Origin: Hysterangium stoloniferum | Lineage: Eukaryota; Basidiomycota; Agaricomycetes; Hysterangiales; Hysterangiaceae | Direction of reading: 5' to 3' | Length of the DNA: 64,000 nt | Assembly (NCBI GenBank): GCA_015178975.1 | Contig: WHVD01000117.1 | Coordinates: 208,654 to 272,653, forward strand | Shown here: positions 10,215 to 20,543 of the stretch, one piece after another | Position numbering within the stretch: position 1 is the first letter of the stretch | Layout of the letters: the number at the start of each line of letters is the position of its first letter | Translations under genes and position numbers: made by a program | The notes under the pieces: generated by a model | The model's database searches: none | What the model was told of the DNA's origin: nothing | What the model saw: only the letters and a program-made list of their open reading frames with translations

Positions 10215-12266
10215 ATGCTGGAACTACCCCAACGAGTGCTCCATCGACCGCCAGTGATCCTGCCCCCACCAGGCAAAACAGCACTGTTGCTTATGCTGGC
10301 CAAAAGGCTCCCACTCCTGATAGAAGAAAGAATGCGACTCGATCCATCAAAACGAACTAGCCCTGTAGCGGAGGTGCAGAGTGGTATAATCGTTTGGAGG
10401 TGGGCGGCGCACTGGAGTAGGGAAAGGAGCTGGGGGTATGTTCATGCAAGAACTCCGTAGTATCATTGTGCTGACCATGGCATCACGTTTCGACAGGATA
10501 TCCTCGGTGCTGGCAATGCTATTCGTCGTTCTATCCGCCCTCGCAGGCCAGGGACTGGCTGCCGTTACTAGACATCGTCTCTCCGCAGCTCTAGATGTTG
10601 TTAGTCCGACGACGACGACGACAATAGATAAACTGATGGGCAAGTGTGTGTTGAGAACGGAAGTGCGTACAGGCAATGACATAGTTTAAGTCGTCAACTC
10701 ACACATGTTATAGTTACCGCTTCAAGTGGTTATTGGTCGTCATGTCCCCGCTGTAGCTGTAGAAGGAATGGTTCCCCAGCTCTTCTCAGCGAAGATCGAT
10801 ACTATTGAGTTGAAAAGGGCGGATAATGGCTTGGAGAACGGGATGCGAAGAGTATGTGTCTCTTTTGCGAAACCAGTGGGTGTGCGTCTTTTTGCCCTTC
10901 ATCAATCTACTAATGCAGGTCTTGTGCTTAGGTATCTCAAAGCAGCGCAGTGTTGGACGAAACACCCTTGGGTTCACGTATGCAGATAAATGATGGGCCG
11001 CAGTCGAAGCCGGCAACGCTGATAACAACTGTGAGCACAAACATTAATATATAAGTGTAAGTCGTTCCACGCTCACATTGTTCCAGTCAAAGCCGTCTAC
11101 AAGTGGATATCCCGAAAAATTCGTCGCCATGATAGAAGAAATAGACACACGCCAAATGTATGCAGTTGGTGCAGCACACTGTAGAGCTTATGGTTCCAAA
11201 GGCCCACTGCCCTTCGCCGCTACAAAATATAATCAAACACCAGAGGTGGCTTGTTGTTTGCTGACGGCGGATAGATGGAGTCATCTTGAGCATCTCACTC
11301 GCAGTACATGCGACTGTCTTCCCGATGTTGCGGACCCCGCATTAGCAAGCACGGCACATATGTCCTGGTTCGATCCTTTCCATCGAGACGGCTATCTCAA
11401 ACTACAACCAGATGTCACGAGCAACCCAGAGTGGCTCTTCATCGGCGCTTATTTAGAATTTTTGGGAAACAGAGGCTCTATAGGAATTGTCATACCTGAT
11501 ACACCGGAGGAAGATGGTCCCGCAGGAGCTCTAGAAGATGCTCGTCCCCCACCAAAGCCAGATTCGCAGTTTTCCCACGAGAATGTCGTAACACCAGCCA
11601 CGTTAGATATACCCACAGGCGACGTTGGATTCTGTTCTTCCCATCGGGACAGTGACCTGAAAGCGAAGCAAATCATCGGCAACAGGTTATGGCTGATGTC
11701 CTCCGTCGACGTGGGGAGTGGCCGAATTGGGGGATGGTTTCTGGGTTTTCTTGATAAACTGGCTCTTTTTGGATCGCAGTGGAAGTTGACTCTTTGGAAA
11801 TTAGCAGCACAGACAATACAGGTAAGAATAGGCACCTTGGAGTGATAAAAGCTGTTTTGACTCACCTACGTTCCAGGCAATGGTGCGTCGTTGGACTGCC
11901 CGACACGAGGGTGTTCAAGCATCAATGGCATGGCGAGAAGAAACGGGTTCATTCCAGTCGATGCGACTCCACCCCGCTCAAGTGATATACGCCATGAAGC
12001 ACAACTATGACGGGTATCCGCCTTCCAAGAATCGAGTCAAGGATGTAAGGGCAAGGCGATGCATGAGACACAAGCGAATGAGGCAAGCCACGTATGGCTA
12101 TGGTGGATGCATCTTGGGCGACGGTTTCTCAAGGACTAGTTTCGGTCACGCTGCTGCTGTTGCCATATCGACTTCCGGAGCGAGTGTTACCGGGCCTGTG
12201 AAGGTGTGGTTGTGGCCTCTCCTATATCGTAAAATATGGAACATACTGGAGGCAGCATTCCGGTGA
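10215..12266 (+). CDS. Single-pass membrane protein of a local multicopy family, copy A (six exons)
   Basis: Function unknown. Exons by my splicing: 10215-10435, 10497-10662, 10714-10875, 10932-11030, 11087-11821, 11877-12266, giving about 590 aa. Every intron is 51-61 nt and each junction matches the same phase in copies B, C and D, which is strong evidence for the model. The N-terminus is proline-rich (RPPVILPPPGK) and probably cytosolic. One transmembrane helix follows (SSVLAMLFVVLSALAG, about residues 76-97), then a Cys-containing region with VIGRHVP and ADNGLEN, and a long exon with TKYNQ, STAHMSWF and IPDTPEEDG motifs. The last exon might be spliced again at GTAAGG (12049), so the C-terminus is uncertain. 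The start ATG is aligned with those of B and D. No stop or frameshift was found. A separate open frame overlapping exon 1 is discussed under rejected items. Confidence 0.72.
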
Positions 12267-14260
12267 GCGGCTTCCTCTCCTGACAGAACAGCACTGGATC
12301 CTTACGCTGTATTCCAGCATCCAGGTGGTTCATGGTTGCAATCAGAAGCGTCACAGGCGCTCATCGAGTCTCTCAACCATCTCGAATTCCTCTAGCATCC
12401 CTTGGATTCAACATTCCTTGGCTTTTTAGATAACACTAAGATTTCAACAGATTAGTTACCAACATGTGCATAATTAAGTTCTATCCAAACCATAAATAAG
12501 CTGCTGGTCTCCCCAGTTTTTTAGGCACAATCGTTGCGAGAACCCACAATAGACCTCCACACTGTCTTATTATGTAATCAAAGGTTTTGCAAATGCAGAC
12601 AAGTCGTCAGTAAATGCTACGGCAGTAATTTTATTGGGCTTTGTTGTTTGTGTTGCAAGACAGGGTGCACGGCTTTGCCGGGTTCCTTTTGGGGTATCAT
12701 ATCATATCATATCATATCCTATATCCTATAAAGTAAATCATTATCTGTCTCATATATGAAGTTGCTCTGTGGGTTGTGGGCGCCCCGCCAGTTGCCAACG
12801 CACTGTTTTTGGTAAAAAAAAAGATCTGCACAAAATGTGTTATTTGTCAAGAGCAATTTTGCCCTTGCTGTTGCCTCCACGGAAGCATAGTGTATTCTCA
12901 GAACCCCTTCTCTTGCCCCCTACCTTACATATTCCTGGATCCCCCAGGATTTCTGTTCCCCATCAGGAAAGTGGGAAGATCAGTAAGTATGCCATCTATA
13001 TTGTCTAGAGCTATCTAGGAGAGCTAGCTAGCTTGGCTAAACTTGGCTAAACACCCTACTTTCATGAGATCCCTATTTACTAGTCAGTATAAAAGCTTAC
13101 TATAGATCTAGGGAGTCTAGGAAGGCTAGGGAGTCTACATAGTGAGTGTAGACATTCCCAAATCCCTGATGTCCCTGTCTGAAGTAGGACATGACAATTG
13201 TGCAAGGGCACAGCACATAGGCTGAAGCCAAGTCCATCCTGCCTACCAGATTATCTGCTGGTTTCCCCAGAGACCCACCTGTAAGCTTGGAGCTCAACAA
13301 AATCTCGGTGTGGTGGTAACACCCTTGCTATACATATATGCAAAAGACCCTGGGTTCAGTCTGGCCATTCACTTTTTTACACTTTAACAATGAGGCATCT
13401 GTGATTCAACATAGGAAATCAGAAGGGGGACAACACAGCCCAGCTCAGCTCTTGCATCCTGTGTTGAAATAAAAGTATTAGATTAGCATGATATGTAATC
13501 AAGAACATATGTAGTATCCAGCTGAAGCACCTGTACAGTTCAGGAACATGGACATATGAGATACTTTAGTTTAGCATGCACTAGTGTAATCTTTCAGTGG
13601 AGTTACCACTCACTGAGAGTCTTTTTATTATTAATAGAACTATGCCTATAATTTTAACATCTTGTGCAGGATTTCCCCATCCTGGTTGCGAAATCTATAT
13701 ACATAATATGAAAGATTAGGTGTGCCCAGCATTGACCCAAACAGCATTCTATCTCTGAAGGGAAAATTAATAAACACACGCCGCGTATTCGACCAAGAGA
13801 TGACTAACGCAGTCAAAGATAGACCTAAATGGCAAGTATTAAATGTAGATCACCTAAAATATACACCCCACATAGGTGATTTTGTGAGGAGGGTTTCAAG
13901 CTCTTTGATGTCTTATAATTTACCGAGATAAATTCACATATAAATATGCAGTATTGACTTCGTAATTATCAACTTGTTTGGGACCACCTCATCATTTTTG
14001 CTAGAATATAACCAGGCCAGTAAGTACTGGTCGTATCATAAAATTAATAATTGACCAATCAACAATTTTGATTTAAAATCGAACAATGCTGCCAGTTTCT
14101 TTACTTGACTTTGTATATATGAACTTTGCTATATGCCACCTACACAAACTGTTGGAAGAGAAGACTATCTTTCAATGCTTTACATAATTATGATTTGAAC
14201 GTGGGAAATTTATTTAGGTAAGCGTCCAGAGTGGAGACGAAAGTTAAAGAGAGGTGAGTT
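12267..14260. other. Intergenic region with short repeats
   Basis: No gene is recognised. It holds an (ATATC)n microsatellite at about 12695-12730 and AT-rich sequence. At about 13310-13380 there is a tRNA-like piece: GGTGGTAACACC, then GGGTTCAGTCTGG and a T run, arranged like A and B boxes with a Pol III terminator. This could be a degraded tRNA-derived SINE, but the B box is imperfect and I see no second copy. Confidence 0.45.
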
Positions 14261-15705
14261 TCAGACGGGTGGTATGAATCGATTCTTAAAAGGCGGATAG
14301 TTGTGACAGTGCTTCATCGCATATTGGAACTGCATCTACTCGAACGGACCCGTTGCTTCTTGCCTTCCCAATCTTCCTTGAGTACCTCAACATCAAGCGG
14401 TTGCCTGGCATGTAAGTGAGTCAAATAAACATCTATTGTCTAACGTGCTCACTATTATCAATGGTACCAATTGCCAGCTTCAGTTGCGACCCAACAAGAA
14501 CCCGTCCTCGGTTGATGATGGTTCGTTGTGATTTCAGATGCCCGTCTCGATGGGAAGAATAGTACCAGGGTAAATGTACTATGGTGACCGAAATGGTATC
14601 CATGCTATCGGGATGACAGTCGCACGCATTGTGACAGCGATACTGGAGTCCATCCCCGCCGGGGGACAATAAGTAACCTGTGGAATTTGATTATATTTCG
14701 TCAAGGGCAGGGATTCTTCCAAGCTGTCAACGCCGCGGTGAGCTATTTCGCCTGCGTATGTTTGGCGCGTATAAATTCCCTCTATCATGGCGATTGGTCT
14801 TCTGGACCATCCACTATCAGGCGGCTTTGGCTATTAACAATACAGGCATGAAATGACTTTACATCATGCATCGTTGTTTGTACTTACGTTCGTTGCTAGC
14901 GTCAGCCCGTCCAGCAGGCCATCAGTGCTCCTAATGCAGGGATTCAAGGAGATTTCGTTCAGAATTGCGGCGCTTTGAGAGACCTGAAGGATAATGGCCT
15001 TCATTAGCATGCCGGTGAAACACGAACGGCGACACCCACATCTCTAAGGCATTTCGCACAATAGATGTGTGTTTTCCCCGTTGTGTTCTCCAAGCCATTA
15101 TCAACCTTTCTCAAGTCAGTAACGTCCATCTTCGCCGAGCGCCAGGGACTCGTTCCTCTTCCAGCTGGGACACTGCGACCGATAACCTCATGAGACGGCA
15201 ACTATAACATATATGGGTTAAAGGGCCTTCAACTCTGAAATACCCTATACATACCCTTATGTTCACCACACAGTTACCCATGGGTCCATCTGTCGTCGGC
15301 AGCGCCAGACGAACAACATCTAGAGTTACGGGAAGATGAGCTCTCGCAACGGCGGTCAATCCTTGGTGTGCGATGATGCATAGCACGATGAGCAGCACTG
15401 CTAGCACCGAGGACATTCTGTAGGAACGTGATGCCATGGTCAGCATAATGGCAATTAGGATGACTTTTGTGAACATGCCCCCAGCGTTGCTCCCAATTCC
15501 CGTTCCCTATCCACCTCCAGCCCTTCCGCGCCATTTGCGCCTCCGCCACGGGCTTAGGTCGTTCGGATGGACCGAGTAGTGTTATTTCTCCGATCTGACG
15601 ATACTCTGGGAGGCTTTTGACCAGCATGGACAATTCTGCTGGTTTGCCTGGTGGAGGCAGAAGGACTGGCGGTCGGGGAGGTGCGCGCTGAGGCATTCCC
15701 AACAT
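14261..15705 (-). pseudogene. Membrane protein family, copy B (frameshifted and shortened)
   Basis: The exon order and phases of copy A are preserved: proline-rich exon 1 from ATG at 15705 (PPRPPVLLPPPGKP), a GC-AG type first intron, the transmembrane exon (SSVLAVLLIVLCIIA), then exons carrying VIGRSVPAG, VDNGLEN and VSQSAAILNE. In the long exon a net 10-nt loss after TKYNQIPQVTYC shifts the frame, and the central ~100 residues present in A and D (including the PDTP-EDG motif) are absent. The last exon still aligns (YAMKHCHNYPPFKNR) and then meets a TGA. TATA box at 15835. Probably dead, unless spliced around the lesion. Confidence 0.7.
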
Positions 15706-15834
15706 CTCCTGATGATGAGGTTGGCGTGGAGCCGCTGGTGGAAAGCTGTTGGATGTTGGAAGACAGTTTGACGAGATGTTGTGGGTGGAGGGGCGAACAG
15801 TGGTCGAGTTAGCAGGAGATCGAAAGTACACCCT

Positions 15835-15846
15835 CACTCTTATATA
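15835..15846 (-). promoter_or_regulatory. TATA box of copy B
   Basis: Read on the minus strand: TATATAAGAGTGAGG. The same TATATAAG-plus-GAGG block precedes copies C and D at a similar distance (about 130 bp) from the aligned start codon, so it is a conserved core promoter of the family. Confidence 0.65.
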
Positions 15847-15928
15847 GGCAATCATTCTGACTTTTCTTGTCATTACAAAACCAAAAGTCCCCCGCGAAAA
15901 GCGCGATAACTTGGGGCTTTTTTTTTTT

Positions 15929-15984
15929 CCCATGGTGTATGTGCTGTGCTTAATATCCCATGGTGTATGTGCTGTGCTTAATAC
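15929..15984. repeat. Perfect 28-bp tandem duplication
   Basis: CCCATGGTGTATGTGCTGTG plus eight more bases occurs twice in direct succession, with the second copy ending in AC instead of AT. It lies in the upstream region of copy B and is preceded by a T run. Confidence 0.9.
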
Positions 15985-16159
15985 GGAGGCTGTCTTCGGC
16001 ACCAGGGCATAGACACGCACGTGAGGTATGGGTGAGATAAAAGAAGCCCCGAAATCGGCAATGACTTTGTTCGTCCAAGATTGACTGCTTCTCATAGTGA
16101 TAAATTTCATCAAGTATCGAATCATAATATCACCCATATTTAGTAAAAACACTCATAAA

Positions 16160-16360
16160 AATAAATAAAATACCTGCATGTTCAGCCTGATCCAGCCCAC
16201 CAAGACTCCAGCATTTACCAATGGGTGCATACATAAATCTATACTGTGCACCACCTTAATGAAAGCAGTGTCGCCAATATTTGGTGGTACCTAACTCTAT
16301 ATTAGCATCTTCCACAAACTCATCAAGACTTCGTGGCAGTCGTCCCTTTAAGGGCATGGG
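16160..16360. repeat. Segmental duplicate upstream of copy B (pairs with 19430-19600)
   Basis: The stretch containing ATAAAATACCTGCATGTTCA, CACCAAGACTCCAGCATTTA and CTCTATATTAGCATCTTCCA is repeated nearly identically at about 19430-19600, upstream of copy C. With the gene copies B, C and D this shows that the unit duplicated includes several hundred bases of upstream DNA. At 16330-16470 a further part (CTTCGTGGCAGTCGTCCCTT) pairs with 19855-20010. Confidence 0.85.
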
Positions 16361-16806
16361 ATCAATCCTGTGATTCGTGATGTCTTCCTCTGTCTCGTCG
16401 TCACTTTCTTGATACCTTTCACTTCCTCATGCGCTTTGTTCCTCCTCATGCCCACCACATTTTGAGGACATCACAATAACTGATTAGTTTACCGGTATAT
16501 GGCATCACAAACATGACGCTTTCCTAGCGCTCGATGCATGTAATACTTCGAACACTATGCATCTCTGTCGTTTGTTCGTGACTCTGGGGGCAAGCGAATA
16601 GAGTTCTATTGCGTCGCCACCGCTCTTTGGCGTGACCAGAAAAGATCGGCGGTGCCCACGCCGGCGGAAGCGAAAATGCATGAAGTCAACCGAATATAGC
16701 TAGGTAAGCGGAAGGGTGGGTGTAAAAATTTTGAGCGGAACTCGAAGTCTTTGAGTGCGGAATTGAGACGGGACGAGATGGAAAGGTATCACCGGGATAA
16801 CCCCCT

Positions 16807-17109
16807 CTCCAAAAATTTTTAGGATCCTTAGTAGAGCCTTATTTTATATAAACTCCAATTGAATCCTTATAAGAATTAAAATTGATTAGGGATCTTTTGA
16901 GGATCCTAAAGTTTATTGGATTCTAAACCCTGCAATCACATGTTAGATCCTTTAACCAATTTTAACTCGGTTATGTTTTAAGATCCAAAAGTTTGTTGGA
17001 TTCTAAACCCGCCAATCACATGTACTTTAAATCGGTTAATGATCCGATGAGTGATTGGCGGAATTTATATAAAATAAGCCTCTACTAAGGATCCTAAAAA
17101 TTCTTGGAG
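16807..17109. mobile_element. 303-bp MITE with ~50-bp terminal inverted repeats
   Basis: The left end (16807-16856) and the reverse complement of the right end (17060-17109) match over about 50 bases with four or five differences; both contain TTTTTAGGATCCTTAGTAGA and TTATTTTATATAAA. The inside is AT-rich, has two related internal blocks (GGATTCTAAACCC twice) and no coding capacity. This is the architecture of a miniature inverted-repeat element. I could not settle the target-site duplication. Confidence 0.85.
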
Positions 17110-17413
17110 CAAGGCTTTTCCCGGTGTATGTAATATGGAATGCGGTATATATGCATAAGGATAGGAGAGAACAAAGGGGGAAATAGAGCGGGGAGACCAA
17201 AGAAATAATGCGTAGCTTTGTTTGATAATATCACGTGCCTCCTTTAGAGAAAATAATAAACCATCTATCGATTATGAGCGCTCAACTCAATGAGCGCTTG
17301 TGAATTAGTCGCCATGTCATCTTCAAGTTTGATCCAACTCCTTGTCCTTGCATCCTTAAATCAATTCTCAGCCAGCAGACAATGGCCGTAGACGCTACAT
17401 AGTGTATATTACT
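17110..17413. other. Spacer downstream of copy C
   Basis: No gene seen. Part of it (CGCTTGTGAATTAGTCGCCA and GCCAGCAGACAATGG) is also found around 20578-20690 as coding sequence of the last exon of copy D, so here it is the untranslated or decayed tail of copy C. Confidence 0.6.
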
Positions 17414-19086
17414 TCAGGATGGACTTTGCGTCGCCTTGAATGGATCTGTGTCTTCTATGCTTGCAATTGATCCTTGACCTTTCCATCGAGCTGCCCTATA
17501 AGACGGCATTAGATATAATATAATGATATATAAGTGAGTTGAAATTATTTCGATCACCCCAAAGTGCTTATACTTACCTCTCCAACTGCTTCTGCAAACT
17601 CCCAAAGAAGCGTCTCCAACCTCCACCCGACTTGAATTGGTTTATCAAGGGAACCAATAAACTACCCTCGTACTCTGCCATCTTGCACATGGACCGAGTA
17701 TACAGACCGCAATATACTGGCGATGGTCTGATTCGTTTGAACGTCACCGTACGGATGGGAAGAATAGACCTCCGAGTCGTCTGTGGGAATATGTAGCGTA
17801 GCTGATGCTGCCATACCGACCACGTTCTCAAAGCGAAGCTGCCAATATGACCCCGCCAGGGAACGAGAGACTGCCTGATTTCCCGTTGTACCATCTTCTG
17901 CGGGCGTATCAGGCATGCCCATTCCGTCCCTATGCACATAAGCGCCGAGGGAACGCCAAAGCATGTTGATGACGGATTGTTGTGGTTTGAGATGTGCAGC
18001 TTGATGGGAAGAATAGAACCGGGACATGTGTACCGTGCTTTTTGGTACGGTATCCACGACATCGGAACATGGTCGGATACATTGTGACAGGGATGCTTAA
18101 GACGAGTCCGTTCATCCGCCGTCTCCGGACAACAAGAAACCCCTTGAGCTTGATTATACTTCGCGTTAGAGAGCAGGGCGTGTTCGAAGTTGTAAGCCCT
18201 GCTCTTAGCTATAGGTCCCCCGGAATCATCACCTTCAGGCGGCTTTGACTACGTAAGCATAAAATGACTTCATCATGCGTTGTTGGCTGTACTTACATTC
18301 GTTGTTAACGGCAGCCCGTCGAACAGGTTACCAGTCCTCTCAATGCAGAAATCCAAGGAGGTTTCGTTCGGAATTGCGATACCTTGAGAGACCTGAAGGA
18401 TAATGGCCTTCAATAGTAGGTCGATGAAACACGAAAAGACGACATTCACCTCTGTAAAGCGTTTGACACGATATATGCGTGTTATCCACGTTGTGTTCTC
18501 CAAACTATTGTCTGTCTTTCTCAATTTAACAACGCCAAACTGCACTGAGCGCCAGGCATTCGGTCCTTGTGTAGCTGAGCCATGGTGACCAATAATGTCA
18601 TGAGGCTGCAACTATAACATTCGTGAGTTAAACCGACTTTGAGCTTGCCATGGCCTGTACATAAGTACCTTTGTTCTCAACACACATTTACCCATAGGTC
18701 CATGTATTGTTGTCGGTGGCGCCGAACGAACAACGCCTAGAGCTACGGCAAGATGATGTCTTGCGGTAGCGCACAGTCCTTGATATGCGATTACGAATAG
18801 AACGAGTAGCATCGTGAACAGCCAGGATGTCCTAAACGTGATGTCATGGTCAGCAGAATGACGGTTGGGGATGACTTTGGCGCATATACCATACGCTCGA
18901 GCACCCCATCCACCTCCGCGCCCCCACCATGGGCTTAGGTCGTCCGGATGGACCGAGTAGCGTTACTCCCCCGCCCTGATGATACTGCAGGAGCCCTCCG
19001 ACCAGCATGGATGGTCCCGCTGGTTTGGGAGGTAGAGGGAGAAGCACTGGCGGTGGACGGGTTGCTCGTTGAGGCGTTTCTGATAT
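17414..19086 (-). pseudogene. Membrane protein family, copy C (three lesions)
   Basis: Very close to copy D over its whole length, with the same introns. Three changes break it relative to D: the start codon is ATA (position 19086) instead of ATG; one base is missing in the long exon (about 18063, CATCGGAAC against CATCGGGAAC in D), which shifts the frame before the MDTVPKST segment; and in the last exon CGA has become TGA, ending the frame at 17414. The intron-3 boundaries are kept (GTGAAT...CCTTCAG, 57 nt). Recently inactivated, judging from the small number of changes. Confidence 0.78.
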
Positions 19087-19210
19087 CTTGTGACGATGAG
19101 GACGGCGTGGAACCGCTGGTAGAACCCTGCTTGGCGTTGGAAGACAGATTGATGAGATGTTGTGGGTGGAGAGGTAAGAGTAGCTGAGTTAGCGAGTGCT
19201 ACGAAACAAA

Positions 19211-19222
19211 CCTCCTTATATA
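19211..19222 (-). promoter_or_regulatory. TATA box of copy C
   Basis: Read on the minus strand: TATATAAGGAGG. It matches the promoters of copies B and D in sequence and position. Confidence 0.6.
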
Positions 19223-19429
19223 CATCATGCAATCGTCCTTTCTGCCCTCAAACCGGCTCAGTGGTCCCGTCCATATTCTTAATCGGTGCAAAATGGCTGT
19301 GCTTCCGCGCGGTCGGCTCAGGGCCGTGAGGAAGATGACATTGCTTCTCATAGTAGTGATAAAGTTCATCTAGTAAGTATCGAATCAATGTATCACCTAT
19401 ATTTAGTAAAAACACTCATAAAAGTAAAT

Positions 19430-20130
19430 AAAATACCTGCATGTTCACACCCTGATCCAGCCCACCAAGACTCCAGCATTTACCAATGGGTGCATACATA
19501 AATTTATACTGTGCGCCACCTTGATGAAAGCACTGTGTCGCCAATATTTGGTGGTACCTAACTCTATATTAGCATCTTCCACAAACGCATCAAGTCATGA
19601 GATATAAGGCACCTTGGGCTACAAAGTCAATCGGCTCCAGTTCCTGTACAAAAGCTTCAAGAAACCTCATCCAAGTATTCATGTAAAAATGCATGTTTAC
19701 TGAAGGCGTCTCTGGTTGCAGATGAATTTCATATTTGCTGTCAGCTCATTCCCTTGCTCACTCCTCACAGTTGTATGTTTTCAGGCACCTATCACTTTCC
19801 ATACATTTAGTAGTTTGTATTAGTGAAATGTAATCTGATTGTGCGTTGAATCAACTTCGTGGCAGTCGTCCCTTTAAGGGCATAGAATCAATCCTGTCTG
19901 GATTCATGATGTCTCCTTCCTCTATCTCGTCACCACTTTCTTGACACCTTTCACTTCCTCATGCACTTTGTTCATCCTCATCTCATGCCCACCACATTTT
20001 GAGGACATTGTTAACTTCTCAGAGAAATATGACCAGATCTTGAGAGGATGAGTGCAGTACAGTCTGAGTGATATTGTAGGATTATAAATGCATAGAAGGG
20101 TCTCATGTGTAACTATGGGATTATATACTC
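19430..20130. repeat. Segmental duplicate between copies C and D
   Basis: 19430-19600 repeats 16160-16360, and 19855-20010 repeats 16330-16470 (GGCAGTCGTCCCTTTAAGGG, CCCACCACATTTTGAGGACA). About 250 bases inserted between the two halves are not found in the B copy. No gene is visible. Confidence 0.75.
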
Positions 20131-20134
20131 AGAA

Positions 20135-20376
20135 TGTTAGAGTATGATACTATAGCTTTAACATAATCTATTATGATCTTTATATTTTTCTAATATCTGT
20201 AGTATTTTTCCCAGCACTGTAGGTACAGTATTGAGTGAGTTACCTTAGGTTGGAATATAGGTGCTTAGATAAGCACCTAGTAGTATTAGTCCACTGTGGG
20301 TGTGGGAAAGTCTCCTTGTTTACTTTCCAATCACACTCACAGGTGTTCTGCAAAGTGCTATTCAACTGTTTCAACA
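20135..20376 (+). repeat. Solo copia LTR with 5-bp target duplication
   Basis: TGTTAGAGTATGATAC ... TTCAACTGTTTCAACA, same family and orientation as the LTR at 6816-7120. It is flanked by CAGAA at 20130-20134 and CAGAA at 20377-20381, a perfect 5-bp target-site duplication. No internal element sequence is left, so it formed by LTR-LTR recombination. It sits inside the segmental duplicate upstream of copy C. Confidence 0.92.
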
Positions 20377-20543
20377 CAGAACAAGAGTAATGAATGTGGG
20401 TAATAATGACCCTGGTCACTATATGACTCTGACTGCTCGCTTTACCCAAAAATCTAACAGACATCACAGTAACTGATTTGCAGCCGCATCGAGCGCTAGC
20501 AAAGGTCATGTTTGTGATGCCATATACCGGTAAACCCTAAAGC

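Noticed and set aside
10150..10360. A Ser/Thr-rich frame overlapping exon 1 of copy A, ending ATRSIKTN and conserved in B and D
   Set aside because: It looks protein-like and ends at the same place in A, B and D, so it was tempting. But it has no start codon in any copy, whereas the other frame has an aligned ATG and joins the membrane exon in phase in all copies. The overlap could still reflect a former reading frame.
10875..10935. Frameshifts in copies A, B and D between exons 3 and 4
   Set aside because: The apparent 1-2-nt differences disappear once a conserved 56-57-nt intron (GTGRRT...YAG with a CTAAT-like branch point) is removed.
13310..13380. tRNA gene
   Set aside because: A- and B-box-like words and a T run are present, but no acceptor stem can be folded and the B box is imperfect; at most a decayed tRNA-derived SINE.
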